DNA from: a virus
Strand: one strand, 5' to 3'
Virus record (IMG/VR): IMGVR_UViG_3300044624_003294
Coordinates: 1 to 44,333 of that record
Length of the DNA stretch: 44,333 nucleotides
Each line of letters opens with the position of its first letter. Within the stretch, counting starts at the first letter, position 1. The position numbers and the translations under genes were made by a program. Of the stretch, positions 7,589 through 14,306 are shown piece after piece. Under the pieces are notes generated by a model. It did not search any database. It was not told where the DNA came from and saw only the letters and a program-made list of their open reading frames with translations.

Positions 7589-7982
7589 TAACATTTTCCT
7601 TCTTTTCATCAACGTGCTTGCAGGACCGCCGGAATTGGAAGCCTGGGCATGTACATTCATAACGACCGTGGTCCAGTGTCACGGTATAAGTTTTATCCTT
7701 AGACCCCTGGACGGTCCAAGTTTTTGATTCAGTCTTGCTTGGAGCAACAACTGTATCTTCAAATCCTACTATACGCTCTAGATCAATTACACGCAAGTCA
7801 AATTTTGGATCATCATTGGTTAGCCCAATTTGACCAGGCTTAATAGCACGATGATTGCTAACCACTTGACCTGTGTAGACGTTAAACTCTGGAATGTGTA
7901 CATAACTCGCATATGCTTTCCTCATTGGCCAAATTGGATTACGAACTTTGATTGTAACAGTTTCACCAGCGTTAAGCTGCAT
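7581..7982 (-). CDS. SWIM zinc-finger protein
   Basis: 133 residues. The C-terminus carries YECTCPGFQFRRSCKHV, a C-x-C-xn-C-x-H SWIM finger, a zinc-binding module that mediates DNA or protein binding. The N-terminal part looks beta-rich. The start at 7982 is supported by AAGGAG eight bases upstream; a GTG at 7991 is the alternative. It overlaps the neighbours on both sides by 8-11 bases. Confidence 0.7.
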   Translation of the reverse strand: MQLNAGETVTIKVRNPIWPMRKAYASYVHIPEFNVYTGQVVSNHRAIKPGQIGLTNDDPKFDLRVIDLERIVGFEDTVVAPSKTESKTWTVQGSKDKTYTVTLDHGRYECTCPGFQFRRSCKHVDEKKENVNA

Positions 7983-8265
7983 TACGGTCACTCCTTAACC
8001 AAGTATCAACAATTTCTTTACTGCCCCATGCGCCAGGCGGCATACGGTGGGTTAACCACATTGCATAATCGGGTAGCTTCTCTTGGTTCCAACTATCAGC
8101 ACGACAAGCGGCACCCACAAAGTCATTGCATAGCATATGATATACAAACCCACCTGGTTCTAGCTTGTGGTAATAGTAATTTTCAATAGACATTTGAGTA
8201 TAGTCGTAAAAGCTATAACCTGTAAAGTCCAAAGGATAAAGTGCCGTATAAACTTTGTCAGTCAT
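7972..8265 (-). CDS. hypothetical protein
   Basis: 97 residues, rich in Tyr and Trp, with no recognised domain. The ATG overlaps the stop of the preceding gene (8258), and its own end overlaps the SWIM gene start, so the three are probably translated from one message. Confidence 0.55.
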   Translation of the reverse strand: MTDKVYTALYPLDFTGYSFYDYTQMSIENYYYHKLEPGGFVYHMLCNDFVGAACRADSWNQEKLPDYAMWLTHRMPPGAWGSKEIVDTWLRSDRNAA

Positions 8266-8449
8266 TTTGAATCCATCTTAGTGCGAACAGTGTTGCATCA
8301 TTCTCATGTTCAAAATATACTTTAACACGAAGTACGCCTTCGTCAATCTTCCAATTGGAAAAATCTAAAATATTATAATGATAGTTTGGGCAATTTTCTT
8401 TTGCCCAAACTATTGCTTCATGGGAATATGGGATGATCACTGTTGGCAT
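8258..8449 (-). CDS. hypothetical small protein
   Basis: 63 residues with a plausible small alpha/beta fold (VIIPYSHEAIVWAKENC at the start, RVKVYFEHENDATLFALRW later). The second half resembles a ferredoxin-like strand and helix. No family is recognised. It follows the secreted repeat protein gene after 23 bases. Confidence 0.55.
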   Translation of the reverse strand: MPTVIIPYSHEAIVWAKENCPNYHYNILDFSNWKIDEGVLRVKVYFEHENDATLFALRWIQND

Positions 8450-8472
8450 TTTAGCAGTGATAAGAGATACTA

Positions 8473-8967
8473 TTACGTCCCAGGACCGTATAGACCAGTC
8501 GAAGGATCAAAACCCTTTATGTCATTGCTGTTGCTCTGAGGAGGACTTGTGTTATTACCGCCACCGTTGTTATTGTCAGGCTGGCTACTATTGTCTGTGT
8601 CAGTATCGGGGCCAATACCAGGATCTTCACCGCCAGTATCCGGTTCAGAGCCGGTGTCTTCGTTGCCAGTATTTGAATCAGTATCGGGGCCAGTACCAGG
8701 ATCTTCACCGCCAGTATCTGGTTCATTGTTATTGGTGCCACCACCAACATTGGTATTGTTATTTCTTGACTTAGTTGACTTCATGTCAAGTTTGAAGTCT
8801 GGAAGCTTTGCGTTGGAACCAGCACCGTTATTGCAGCTAGTCCATTCCTTGCGAAGCACCTTAAAACATTGCTTGTCAAGACCGCCAAAGGCAGCACTGG
8901 CATGAGCAAGCGGTGTGAAAGCAGTAGCAGTCAATGCTAATGCGCCAATTAGAATAGTGAACTTCAT
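8473..8967 (-). CDS. secreted low-complexity protein with Asp/Gly/Thr repeats
   Basis: 164 residues. A Sec signal peptide ends at AHASA-AF near residue 26. Two cysteines follow (QCFKVL and TSCNNG), then a long disordered acidic stretch built on a repeat of the form EPDTGGEDPGTGPDTD and Asn/Gly runs. The repeat is also seen in DNA as two 48-bp copies, at 8600-8647 and 8678-8725. It is probably exported to the periplasm or cell surface. Function unknown. The acidic repeats could bind calcium, but they do not match a standard RTX nonapeptide. Confidence 0.7.
   Translation of the reverse strand: MKFTILIGALALTATAFTPLAHASAAFGGLDKQCFKVLRKEWTSCNNGAGSNAKLPDFKLDMKSTKSRNNNTNVGGGTNNNEPDTGGEDPGTGPDTDSNTGNEDTGSEPDTGGEDPGIGPDTDTDNSSQPDNNNGGGNNTSPPQSNSNDIKGFDPSTGLYGPGT
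8600..8725. repeat. two 48-bp near-identical direct repeats inside the secreted protein gene
   Basis: The segments 8600-8647 and 8678-8725 differ at only a few positions and start 78 bp apart, an in-frame multiple of three. They encode the Asp/Gly/Thr repeat and can expand or contract by recombination without breaking the frame. Confidence 0.85.
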
Positions 8968-9012
8968 TTCATTTCTCCTCTTTAAACTTTAAGCATGACT
9001 GCTTAGTAATTA

Positions 9013-9040
9013 ACAGTAGCATACAAATTTTAATTGTCAA
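9013..9040 (-). promoter_or_regulatory. sigma70-like promoter for the secreted-protein operon
   Basis: TTGACA on the minus strand, a 16-base spacer ending in TGC, then TACTGT. It lies about 45 bases upstream of the ATG at 8967. The -10 is weak but the spacing equals the other early promoters. Confidence 0.55.
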
Positions 9041-9090
9041 ATAATTTAACCTGCTTAGCCAAAATATTATTACTACTAAAACCCCAGGAA

Positions 9091-9531
9091 CTAAAAGTCC
9101 CCAGGGGCAACTTGCAGCACTCGCACACCCTCAGCACGGATAGCGTCCACCACCTGCTTACGGTCATCAAACCACAGGAAGGGCTCACCAAACTCCCTAC
9201 GGATATCCGCCAGCAGCTCAACTTTCACGATGTTGTCTGCGCGGAAATCCTTGAGAGCCCTCATGTACAGAGCGTTAAACTCCACACCAAAGTCCTTCAT
9301 CTGCTTCTCGGTCACTCCTCGGCTTTCCTCACCTCGACCCGAACACAGGATCACCTTGTTGCCTTGAGCAACAAAAGTCTGTGCTAGAAAAACAATTTCC
9401 TCATGCGGCGTGTCCTGCGGGATAGCAGCATTGAACGCCTTAAAGTTCTTTGGCTTGCTAGCTACAAACGCACGACGATGCTCGATGTTTGCCAGCGTAC
9501 CATCGATATCAAAAACAATAACCTTGTTCAT
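9091..9531 (-). CDS. polynucleotide 3'-phosphatase (HAD), half of a split T4 PNKP
   Basis: 146 residues. FDIDGTLA at residues 7-14 is the HAD motif I with nucleophile D8 and acid D10. A CSGRG motif II, a DFRADNIVK region and a WFDDRKQVV motif IV follow. The last residues, LQVAPGDF, align with the very C-terminus of T4 PNKP. It would remove 3'-phosphate or 2',3'-cyclic phosphate from broken RNA ends. The matching kinase is a separate gene 8 kb away at 626. GAGG lies before the ATG. Base composition here is clearly more GC-rich than elsewhere in the window. Confidence 0.8.
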   Translation of the reverse strand: MNKVIVFDIDGTLANIEHRRAFVASKPKNFKAFNAAIPQDTPHEEIVFLAQTFVAQGNKVILCSGRGEESRGVTEKQMKDFGVEFNALYMRALKDFRADNIVKVELLADIRREFGEPFLWFDDRKQVVDAIRAEGVRVLQVAPGDF

Positions 9532-9542
9532 TAATACCTCAC

Positions 9543-9800
9543 TTAAAAATTAGGATTAAACTTTCTAAATTCTTTAATTCGTGTAGATCGCTTAATACTA
9601 TCTTGCACTTCCCGCGCCCAACTATCTGGCGTGTAGCCTAGTTCATAAGCGTGTTTAGGAGCAAGCGTAAATTCGTCAAAACGATCAAGTCCAATTGCCT
9701 TAAATCGCCTCTGCGCCTCTTGGCACCAATCAACATAATTTACAGTGCGGTTGGTGTACACAAGGTTTCGTTCAGTAAGTGTTACGGTATCTTTAACCAT
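9543..9800 (-). CDS. hypothetical protein
   Basis: 85 residues, basic, with no recognised domain. AAAAAGG lies ahead of the ATG. It sits 11 bases upstream of the phosphatase gene in the same direction, so it is likely to share its message. Confidence 0.55.
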   Translation of the reverse strand: MVKDTVTLTERNLVYTNRTVNYVDWCQEAQRRFKAIGLDRFDEFTLAPKHAYELGYTPDSWAREVQDSIKRSTRIKEFRKFNPNF

Positions 9801-9813
9801 TTGTCAATCCTTT

Positions 9814-10053
9814 TTAAAGCCATTCTAGTTCATTAGGGTTATCAATAAAATACGGATTGGTCCCAAATCCAACCTCGTACCTGTTCGCAAACGTATAAGG
9901 CACTCCTTCAAAAAATGCCATTAGCATAAATGTCAGTGGAGCGAACAACCAAGCTACGGGGTTCCACCAGCGCCAAACAAAACCGTAAGTGTCGCCGTCC
10001 TTATACACTCGAATTACACGCAGGTAAGCAAACAGTTTGCCAAGCGTATTCAT
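9814..10053 (-). CDS. small membrane protein
   Basis: 79 residues with one strong hydrophobic stretch (NPVAWLFAPLTFMLMAFFEGV) after a basic N-terminus. The ATG overlaps the stop of the preceding gene as TAATG, with AAGGAGG formed by its last codons, which indicates translational coupling. Function unknown. Confidence 0.6.
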   Translation of the reverse strand: MNTLGKLFAYLRVIRVYKDGDTYGFVWRWWNPVAWLFAPLTFMLMAFFEGVPYTFANRYEVGFGTNPYFIDNPNELEWL

Positions 10054-10799
10054 TAAACCTCCTTAACATAGTTAAGCTGGGTAATAGCAGCGTTAGTATC
10101 GCGGTCCTTAGTGTGGCCCTTGACCTTACCCTTTACGCTAACACTAGCACCAACGGGATAAGTCTTGCCGCTCCACCAAGTAAAGAGGTTACCTTCAAAC
10201 TTGGCATCAACGCGATACTTACCAAAGTCGCTCAAGCTACCAACAGCCAGCACCTCAGCATTATTAAGCGCAACATGGTTACCAACCGTGCCAACATGCT
10301 TACTGTCGCTGTTGGCCTTTACTTCCATAAGAGCTTCCTTAGCACGACCACGCTGGGCGCTAGCAATCAAGCTAGAGATAACAGCAACGTCGTAGTTGGT
10401 CTCAACCTGTTCCTTGTTAGCCAAAGTAATAGCAGTCTGTTCAAAGTCGTTAGCAGTACCGCCAATCATCTTAACAAGGTTGTTCTGCCAGTAGGCACGA
10501 GCCTCAGCGCCAGCAGCAACGTCCTCTTCAGTCCAACCCTGGTTAGTGTCCAGCAACTGGCGCACCAGCACCTTGTTAGCTTCCTTGTTAAGCACGGTAC
10601 GCTCCGAAGTCTCGTCGTAGGAGTAAGTAGCTTCCTTAAGGTAAGAGCCGTTAATGCGCTGGGCAGCAGCCGCAGCACTCCAAACATCCTCAGACTTAAA
10701 CATAAAAGTAGGAGCAGCCTTCTTATAGCCCTTGGTAAAACGGGGCGTATAGTTGGAGCGGCCAAAACCACGCGGATAAGACGGAATAAAAATGCCCAT
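10053..10799 (-). CDS. conserved-type hypothetical protein, first gene of its operon
   Basis: 248 residues. The N-terminus is rich in Gly, Tyr and Arg. The middle is helical with many Ala, Glu and Lys, and the C-terminal 60 residues look like a small beta-barrel (AKFEGNLFTWW, VSVKGKVKGHTKD), possibly OB-like. That would suggest nucleic-acid binding, by inference only. It has strong coding composition, GGAG before the ATG and a good promoter at 10833-10860, so it is probably highly expressed early. Confidence 0.65.
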   Translation of the reverse strand: MGIFIPSYPRGFGRSNYTPRFTKGYKKAAPTFMFKSEDVWSAAAAAQRINGSYLKEATYSYDETSERTVLNKEANKVLVRQLLDTNQGWTEEDVAAGAEARAYWQNNLVKMIGGTANDFEQTAITLANKEQVETNYDVAVISSLIASAQRGRAKEALMEVKANSDSKHVGTVGNHVALNNAEVLAVGSLSDFGKYRVDAKFEGNLFTWWSGKTYPVGASVSVKGKVKGHTKDRDTNAAITQLNYVKEV

Positions 10800-10832
10800 G
10801 TGCTAAACTCCTTGCTTTGCTGTTATGTACAC

Positions 10833-10860
10833 ATAATAGCAGAAATTGAGTAGGCGTCAA
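10833..10860 (-). promoter_or_regulatory. sigma70-like promoter
   Basis: TTGACG, a 16-base spacer ending in TGC, then TATTAT on the minus strand, about 33 bases before the ATG at 10799. Apart from the last -35 base it has the same hexamers as the RNA ligase promoter. Confidence 0.75.
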
Positions 10861-10875
10861 CCGCTATTTTTAGGG

Positions 10876-10930
10876 GCTAAGTGCTTGATTTTACTAGAGA
10901 AAAATTCTCTAATGATTTCAAACACTTAGC
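10876..10930. other. inverted repeat with 8-bp arms at the end of the cREC operon
   Basis: GCTAAGTG at 10876-10883 and CACTTAGC at 10923-10930 are perfect complements, and a second inner stem AGAGA/TCTCT lies between them. The stop codon of the cREC gene is inside the distal arm. It may act as a transcription end or mRNA 3' stabiliser; no long U run follows. Confidence 0.5.
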
Positions 10931-11243
10931 TTTCGTAGCCGATATGCTTAATAGCAGCGTCCATTTTGCCGCGAATATTAGCAGCGCCAATTGGATTTTG
11001 GCTGTGAACATAGTAGCCAAAACTCTTGGGAAACTTCAACATCTTGTTCAACATACAGCCAATTAACCAATCCGCAAAAGCGGCACCGGTTGGGCCATCC
11101 CCGAGGTCATGGTCAAAACTGATGTAAGCAGGAAGCCCGTGCTTACGCACAAGCTCACATGCTTCATTATAATCCCGCGCAATAAACCATTCATCCTCGC
11201 GGATAGGAAAACGCTCGTCATCAATAAAGAGACGCCAAGACAT
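10926..11243 (-). CDS. receiver-like protein of the cREC (cyclic-phosphate processing) type
   Basis: 105 residues from the ATG at 11243. LFIDDERFP at the start, then ARDYNEA and YISFDHDLGDGPTG form a receiver-like fold with acidic residues at the strand ends. As I recall, this pattern matches the family described as a cyclic-phosphate-processing receiver domain and predicted to work with RNA repair enzymes. No histidine kinase is nearby. RNA ligase, split PNKP and metallophosphatase in the same region make a role in RNA repair plausible. The start overlaps the stop of the 31-residue membrane peptide gene as TAATG. Confidence 0.7.
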   Translation of the reverse strand: MSWRLFIDDERFPIREDEWFIARDYNEACELVRKHGLPAYISFDHDLGDGPTGAAFADWLIGCMLNKMLKFPKSFGYYVHSQNPIGAANIRGKMDAAIKHIGYES

Positions 11244-11338
11244 TAGAACACCCACGAAAAAACTGTTGACCAAAAGAAGATTAGAAACCCAATCACAGCG
11301 ACAAATAGCGAGATACGCATGATAATTTCAAGTGTCAT
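11243..11338 (-). CDS. 31-residue membrane peptide
   Basis: A very short frame: a six-residue head, then an uninterrupted hydrophobic span (FVAVIGFLIFFW) to the end. The start overlaps the preceding gene as ATGA and the stop overlaps the next as TAATG. It is therefore locked into a chain of coupled genes, the main reason to accept it. Function unknown. Confidence 0.5.
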   Translation of the reverse strand: MTLEIIMRISLFVAVIGFLIFFWSTVFSWVF

Positions 11339-11490
11339 TGGTCCTCGTCCTCAAAGAACTCATTCGCTTTCATCATAGCTTTGACTTTGGCTTCGCCCAT
11401 GTACTTTGCACAAGCCATGATGACAAGATCCTTGTCAAGCAAACCTTCCTCAACCATTTCAAGAAGCTTGTCAGTATATTCACTACTCAT
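11335..11490 (-). CDS. 51-residue hypothetical protein
   Basis: An acidic helical peptide (LLEMVEEGLLDKDLV near the start, EFFEDEDQ at the end). GGAG lies eight bases before the ATG at 11490; an ATG at 11496 overlapping the previous stop is the alternative. The composition resembles other tiny early T4-like proteins. No family is recognised. Confidence 0.55.
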   Translation of the reverse strand: MSSEYTDKLLEMVEEGLLDKDLVIMACAKYMGEAKVKAMMKANEFFEDEDQ

Positions 11491-11495
11491 GCACA

Positions 11496-11660
11496 TCACT
11501 CCAGGTTAAGGAATTTACGGGCTTGCGGTACAGTCTGACGCCAGAGGTCTTCGGGAAGCTTTTCGCCTAGCGGATCTTTCTGCAGGTTCATCTTTTCTGC
11601 TGCAAATTGCCTAGCAAGTGGTTCAACTAACTGTTCAAGTTGTTCTTTAAATTTTTCCAT
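11496..11660 (-). CDS. 54-residue hypothetical protein
   Basis: A charged helical peptide with start ATG overlapping the previous stop (TAATG at 11660). Motifs such as LARQFAAEKMNLQKDP and DLWRQTVPQARKFL give it protein-like character. No family is recognised. Part of the five-gene coupled operon ending with cREC. Confidence 0.55.
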   Translation of the reverse strand: MEKFKEQLEQLVEPLARQFAAEKMNLQKDPLGEKLPEDLWRQTVPQARKFLNLE

Positions 11661-11902
11661 TAATACTCTCCCTGTAGCAGCGCCTTCTTTGCTTCATTAA
11701 GCATCTTAGTCTTGGTGCGGAGAGGTGCGCCACGCAGCTCGCCATCACAACAAAGATTCTCGGGGCTAAGGTCACCTTCCAGTGCATCAAGCAACTCGCG
11801 AGCTTCCTTGGGAGAAATGTTAGCAGGATCAATCTGTGGCTGGTTAAACCACATGCGCTGCATATTACGCTGGGCAATATATTGTGCAAGGTACTTGTTC
11901 AT
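11660..11902 (-). CDS. 80-residue hypothetical protein, first gene of the cREC operon
   Basis: Start ATG at 11902, six bases after AAGGAG; an ATG at 11908 is too close to that site. It contains NISPKEARELLDALEGD and two adjacent cysteines (NLCCDGE). The promoter at 11926-11953 lies just upstream. No known domain. Confidence 0.6.
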   Translation of the reverse strand: MNKYLAQYIAQRNMQRMWFNQPQIDPANISPKEARELLDALEGDLSPENLCCDGELRGAPLRTKTKMLNEAKKALLQGEY

Positions 11903-11925
11903 ACTCATCTCCTTGTTATACCAAC

Positions 11926-11953
11926 ATAATAAACTAAGTTATAGACTCGTCAA
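11926..11953 (-). promoter_or_regulatory. sigma70-like promoter for the cREC operon
   Basis: TTGACG, a 16-base spacer, then TATTAT. No TGC before the -10 here, but spacing and hexamers agree with the neighbours. It lies about 23 bases before the first ATG. Confidence 0.7.
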
Positions 11954-11956
11954 CTA

Positions 11957-12199
11957 TTATTTTAGATCACCCCACTCATATACACGCCATAAACCAAAAG
12001 TAGCAAGACCAAACAAGCACAACCAAAGCAAGTATGCTCCGCCTGTAGTGCTTGTAAAATAACCTGCTATAAAGACAGATAAAAAGGGTGACCAAAACAA
12101 CCAAAAGAGTGTAGCAAGTATTACGCACGGAAGTCGTGCTTCTCGCTTTTTATGACGGAGTTCCAAACGACGCCAAGCATGTGGATTATGAATACGCAA
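11957..12199 (-). CDS. small membrane protein, probable TTG start
   Basis: About 80 residues with two hydrophobic segments (LPCVILATLFWLFWSPFLSV and AYLLWLCLFGLATFGLW) after a basic N-terminus. The frame has no ATG. The TTG at 12199 lies nine bases after AAGAGG; a TTG at 12208 touches that site. Two-span topology would suit a holin or envelope protein, but no lysis family is recognised. Confidence 0.45.
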   Translation of the reverse strand: MRIHNPHAWRRLELRHKKREARLPCVILATLFWLFWSPFLSVFIAGYFTSTTGGAYLLWLCLFGLATFGLWRVYEWGDLK

Positions 12200-12234
12200 T
12201 ATTTGCAACCTCTTTTTTATTTGGATAAAAGAAT

Positions 12235-12263
12235 GCCCTGCTAAGTGTTTAGCTTAACAGGGC
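12235..12263 (-). terminator. rho-independent terminator
   Basis: GCCCTG and CAGGGC arms with an inner TAAG/CTTA stem and a short loop. On the minus strand the stem is followed by a T-rich stretch. It ends the transcript of the basic protein gene at 12272. Confidence 0.6.
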
Positions 12264-12271
12264 TAGTTGGA

Positions 12272-12685
12272 TTAGGCTACAGCAGCAAGCTTGGCAGCCT
12301 TCTCGGCAGCCCGCTTCTCACGCTTGCGAGCAGCATCCTTAAGACGCTTAAGCGCAAGCTTGGCAGCCGGGGAGAGAGGAGCATCAATCACCTCAACCTT
12401 AACTTCAGGCTGTACTTCAACCTTTTCCTCAACCTTAGCTTTAACCTTTACACTCTTAACCTGCTTGTTACCAATCTGGGCAGCAAGCTGGGGATGGTTA
12501 AGTTCAATCCAATTAAGCGCAGCCTGCTTGGACATGGGCTTAGTATCAAAAAGCACAACTTCTACGTGACCGCAGCGGGTAAGACGCTTGGCACGGGCTT
12601 CTGCCTTACCATTGGCAACACGAAGCTTCATAGCATCGCGCTCACGGATACGGCTAACACCAACGACGGAAAAAAGCTTAGACAT
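12272..12685 (-). CDS. basic Ala/Lys-rich hypothetical protein
   Basis: 137 residues from the ATG at 12685, after GAGGTG; longer frames to 12727 lack a binding site. The first 80 residues look globular. A Val/Lys/Glu linker and a strongly basic helical tail (AAKLALKRLKDAARKREKRA) follow, suggesting nucleic-acid or ribosome binding. It is a single-gene transcript with its own promoter and terminator. No family is recognised. Confidence 0.65.
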   Translation of the reverse strand: MSKLFSVVGVSRIRERDAMKLRVANGKAEARAKRLTRCGHVEVVLFDTKPMSKQAALNWIELNHPQLAAQIGNKQVKSVKVKAKVEEKVEVQPEVKVEVIDAPLSPAAKLALKRLKDAARKREKRAAEKAAKLAAVA

Positions 12686-12733
12686 GTAACACCTCATTAT
12701 TTGCTTGGGACTATCCCCAAAGCTCATATTGTG

Positions 12734-12761
12734 ATAATAGCACCGTTTGATATTGGGTCAA
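12734..12761 (-). promoter_or_regulatory. sigma70-like promoter
   Basis: TTGACC, a 16-base spacer ending in TGC, then TATTAT, about 48 bases before the ATG at 12685. Another instance of the window's standard early promoter. Confidence 0.7.
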
Positions 12762-12863
12762 CCAGAAAAATGCAGAAAAATGCCAAAAAGATTCTCTTGC
12801 AAAATCAATGACTTAGCGAGCCAGAAAATTTACTTCAATGATTTCAATAATTTAAATATATCC

Positions 12864-14006
12864 ATGCATCTCCCAATGAATCTCCCAGTTTTTACTAGAT
12901 TTGATCAGTTGCAAGGACTGTATAATAAAGTACGATTCATCTCGGGTCCAGAAATTGAGGTATTTGCAGACTACGACAAAATACTTAAACAGCACAAAGA
13001 AGAAGGAATTCGAACTTGCGTGTTAATACACTGCAACGATATGGTTATTGTTACCCATTATTTTAGAAATTTTTATAGTAGATTAAAAAAAGATTTGATT
13101 AAAAATCCAAATTTTGAAATAATATTAGTCACAGTTTTTGACTATCAAAGTCATTGCCCGATGCCGTTAACTTTACCAAATTTTACATGGATTTATTATC
13201 CTGAATATAACGGAATTTATTGGGAAATATATTGCGATACAACACCAATAGACTTAAATGAGGATGTTGAATATTACTTTTTAAGTATGAATAAAAGAGC
13301 TTGTATGTTTAGGCAAGCTCTAGCTTATAAATTTTACGACAAAAATTGGATTGAAACCAGTATTTTTACCTACCTAGCTGAAAATAAAAGACATACAAAA
13401 CTATTTGATATTGAAACTTACAAAAATATTGAAAAGAAAGTAATTGAAAATAATTTGTATACTATTCCTAAAAAATCAATAATGATTACAAGAGATGATT
13501 CTTTATTAGAGGATTATAAACAAAAACCGTTAATTCAAAAAACAGTTACAGATAAAAAAATTGCCATAGATCCAAGCTGGGAAATTAATCGAAATTGGTA
13601 TTCAAAAACCTATTGTAATATTTTAATCGAAACCGACCCTGACAATTCCATCGTTAACTTAAGTGAAAAAACTTTTCGATCAATTATGATGCAGCATCCT
13701 TTATATTTGCTTGCTGCACCTGAAACGTATGGATATTTAGAATCACTCAATCTTAAACTATTGCCTGAAAATTTATTATGGAATCATGGCAAAGTATTTT
13801 CAAGATTTAACACATTTCTAAATTATTTAGATAATTTAAAACCCAATTCATTATTACAAGCACAGGAATTAAGAAAAGAAAAACATCAACATACTATTCA
13901 CTTAAGAAACTGTTATTATGACTTGTATAAACGTATGCTAATTAAACAATTTAAAATAGAAGAATTAATTTTGAAAAAGTTTAAATTTCTTAAAAAGCAC
14001 TACTAG
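12864..14006 (+). CDS. putative glycosyltransferase-like protein
   Basis: About 380 residues from the ATG at 12864. The frame is open further upstream, but that part overlaps the minus-strand promoter and lacks a binding site. The segment YCNILIETDPDN-NLSEKTFRSIMMQHPLYLL matches a pattern seen in phage and capsule proteins of glycosyltransferase or exostosin type (ETxx..-SEKTFKP-..PF). That family match is from memory. It is the only plus-strand gene for many kilobases, is markedly AT-rich, and could be a recently acquired cargo gene. A non-enzymatic role cannot be excluded. Confidence 0.5.
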   Translation: MHLPMNLPVFTRFDQLQGLYNKVRFISGPEIEVFADYDKILKQHKEEGIRTCVLIHCNDMVIVTHYFRNFYSRLKKDLIKNPNFEIILVTVFDYQSHCPMPLTLPNFTWIYYPEYNGIYWEIYCDTTPIDLNEDVEYYFLSMNKRACMFRQALAYKFYDKNWIETSIFTYLAENKRHTKLFDIETYKNIEKKVIENNLYTIPKKSIMITRDDSLLEDYKQKPLIQKTVTDKKIAIDPSWEINRNWYSKTYCNILIETDPDNSIVNLSEKTFRSIMMQHPLYLLAAPETYGYLESLNLKLLPENLLWNHGKVFSRFNTFLNYLDNLKPNSLLQAQELRKEKHQHTIHLRNCYYDLYKRMLIKQFKIEELILKKFKFLKKHY

Positions 14007-14305
14007 ATGGAACCGCCTGATTTTTTCATAAAATCTAGCAACTGCTTTTCATATGCGCCCATAAAATAGTTCATCAATTGGCTCCAATCGTTGTTTTCAT
14101 TCATAGTATTCTTAACTACTTTTTGTCCGTCAATATCAAGAATGATTTGATTTTCTTCATCACGCTTCTTTAGACCAACACTAAACCCAACTAGTTCATC
14201 GTAACGAACATTCTTTGGATCTGTCATATAACCTTTGATGTGCGTCTTAGTTGGATCGCGTGGTTTAGCTAGGTACTTGGCAAAAATATAACGATGTTTT
14301 TTCAT
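14003..14305 (-). CDS. hypothetical protein after the clamp loader
   Basis: 100 residues from the ATG at 14305, after GAGGAATAAG. Basic N-terminus, then KGYMTDPKNVRYDELVGFSVGL and a C-terminal helix. In T4 the gene after 44 is 62, the small clamp-loader subunit, but this protein is only about half the length of gp62 and no similarity is obvious. It overlaps the convergent gene by four bases. Confidence 0.6.
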   Translation of the reverse strand: MKKHRYIFAKYLAKPRDPTKTHIKGYMTDPKNVRYDELVGFSVGLKKRDEENQIILDIDGQKVVKNTMNENNDWSQLMNYFMGAYEKQLLDFMKKSGGSI

Positions 14306-14306
14306 C

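Noticed and set aside
8433-8905. Plus-strand frames opposite the secreted repeat protein
   Set aside because: They are complements of the Asp/Gly/Thr repeat, rich in Cys, Gln, Pro and Ser, without a start signal.
9930-10853. 307-residue plus-strand open frame opposite the 10053 gene
   Set aside because: It is antisense to a gene with a promoter, Shine-Dalgarno and coupled neighbours. Its composition (Ser, Leu, Asn runs) is what the complement of the Ala/Lys/Glu-rich gene would give.
12245-12811. 188-residue plus-strand frame before the glycosyltransferase-like gene
   Set aside because: Antisense to the basic protein gene and crosses its terminator and promoter; Leu/Asn/Lys shadow translation.
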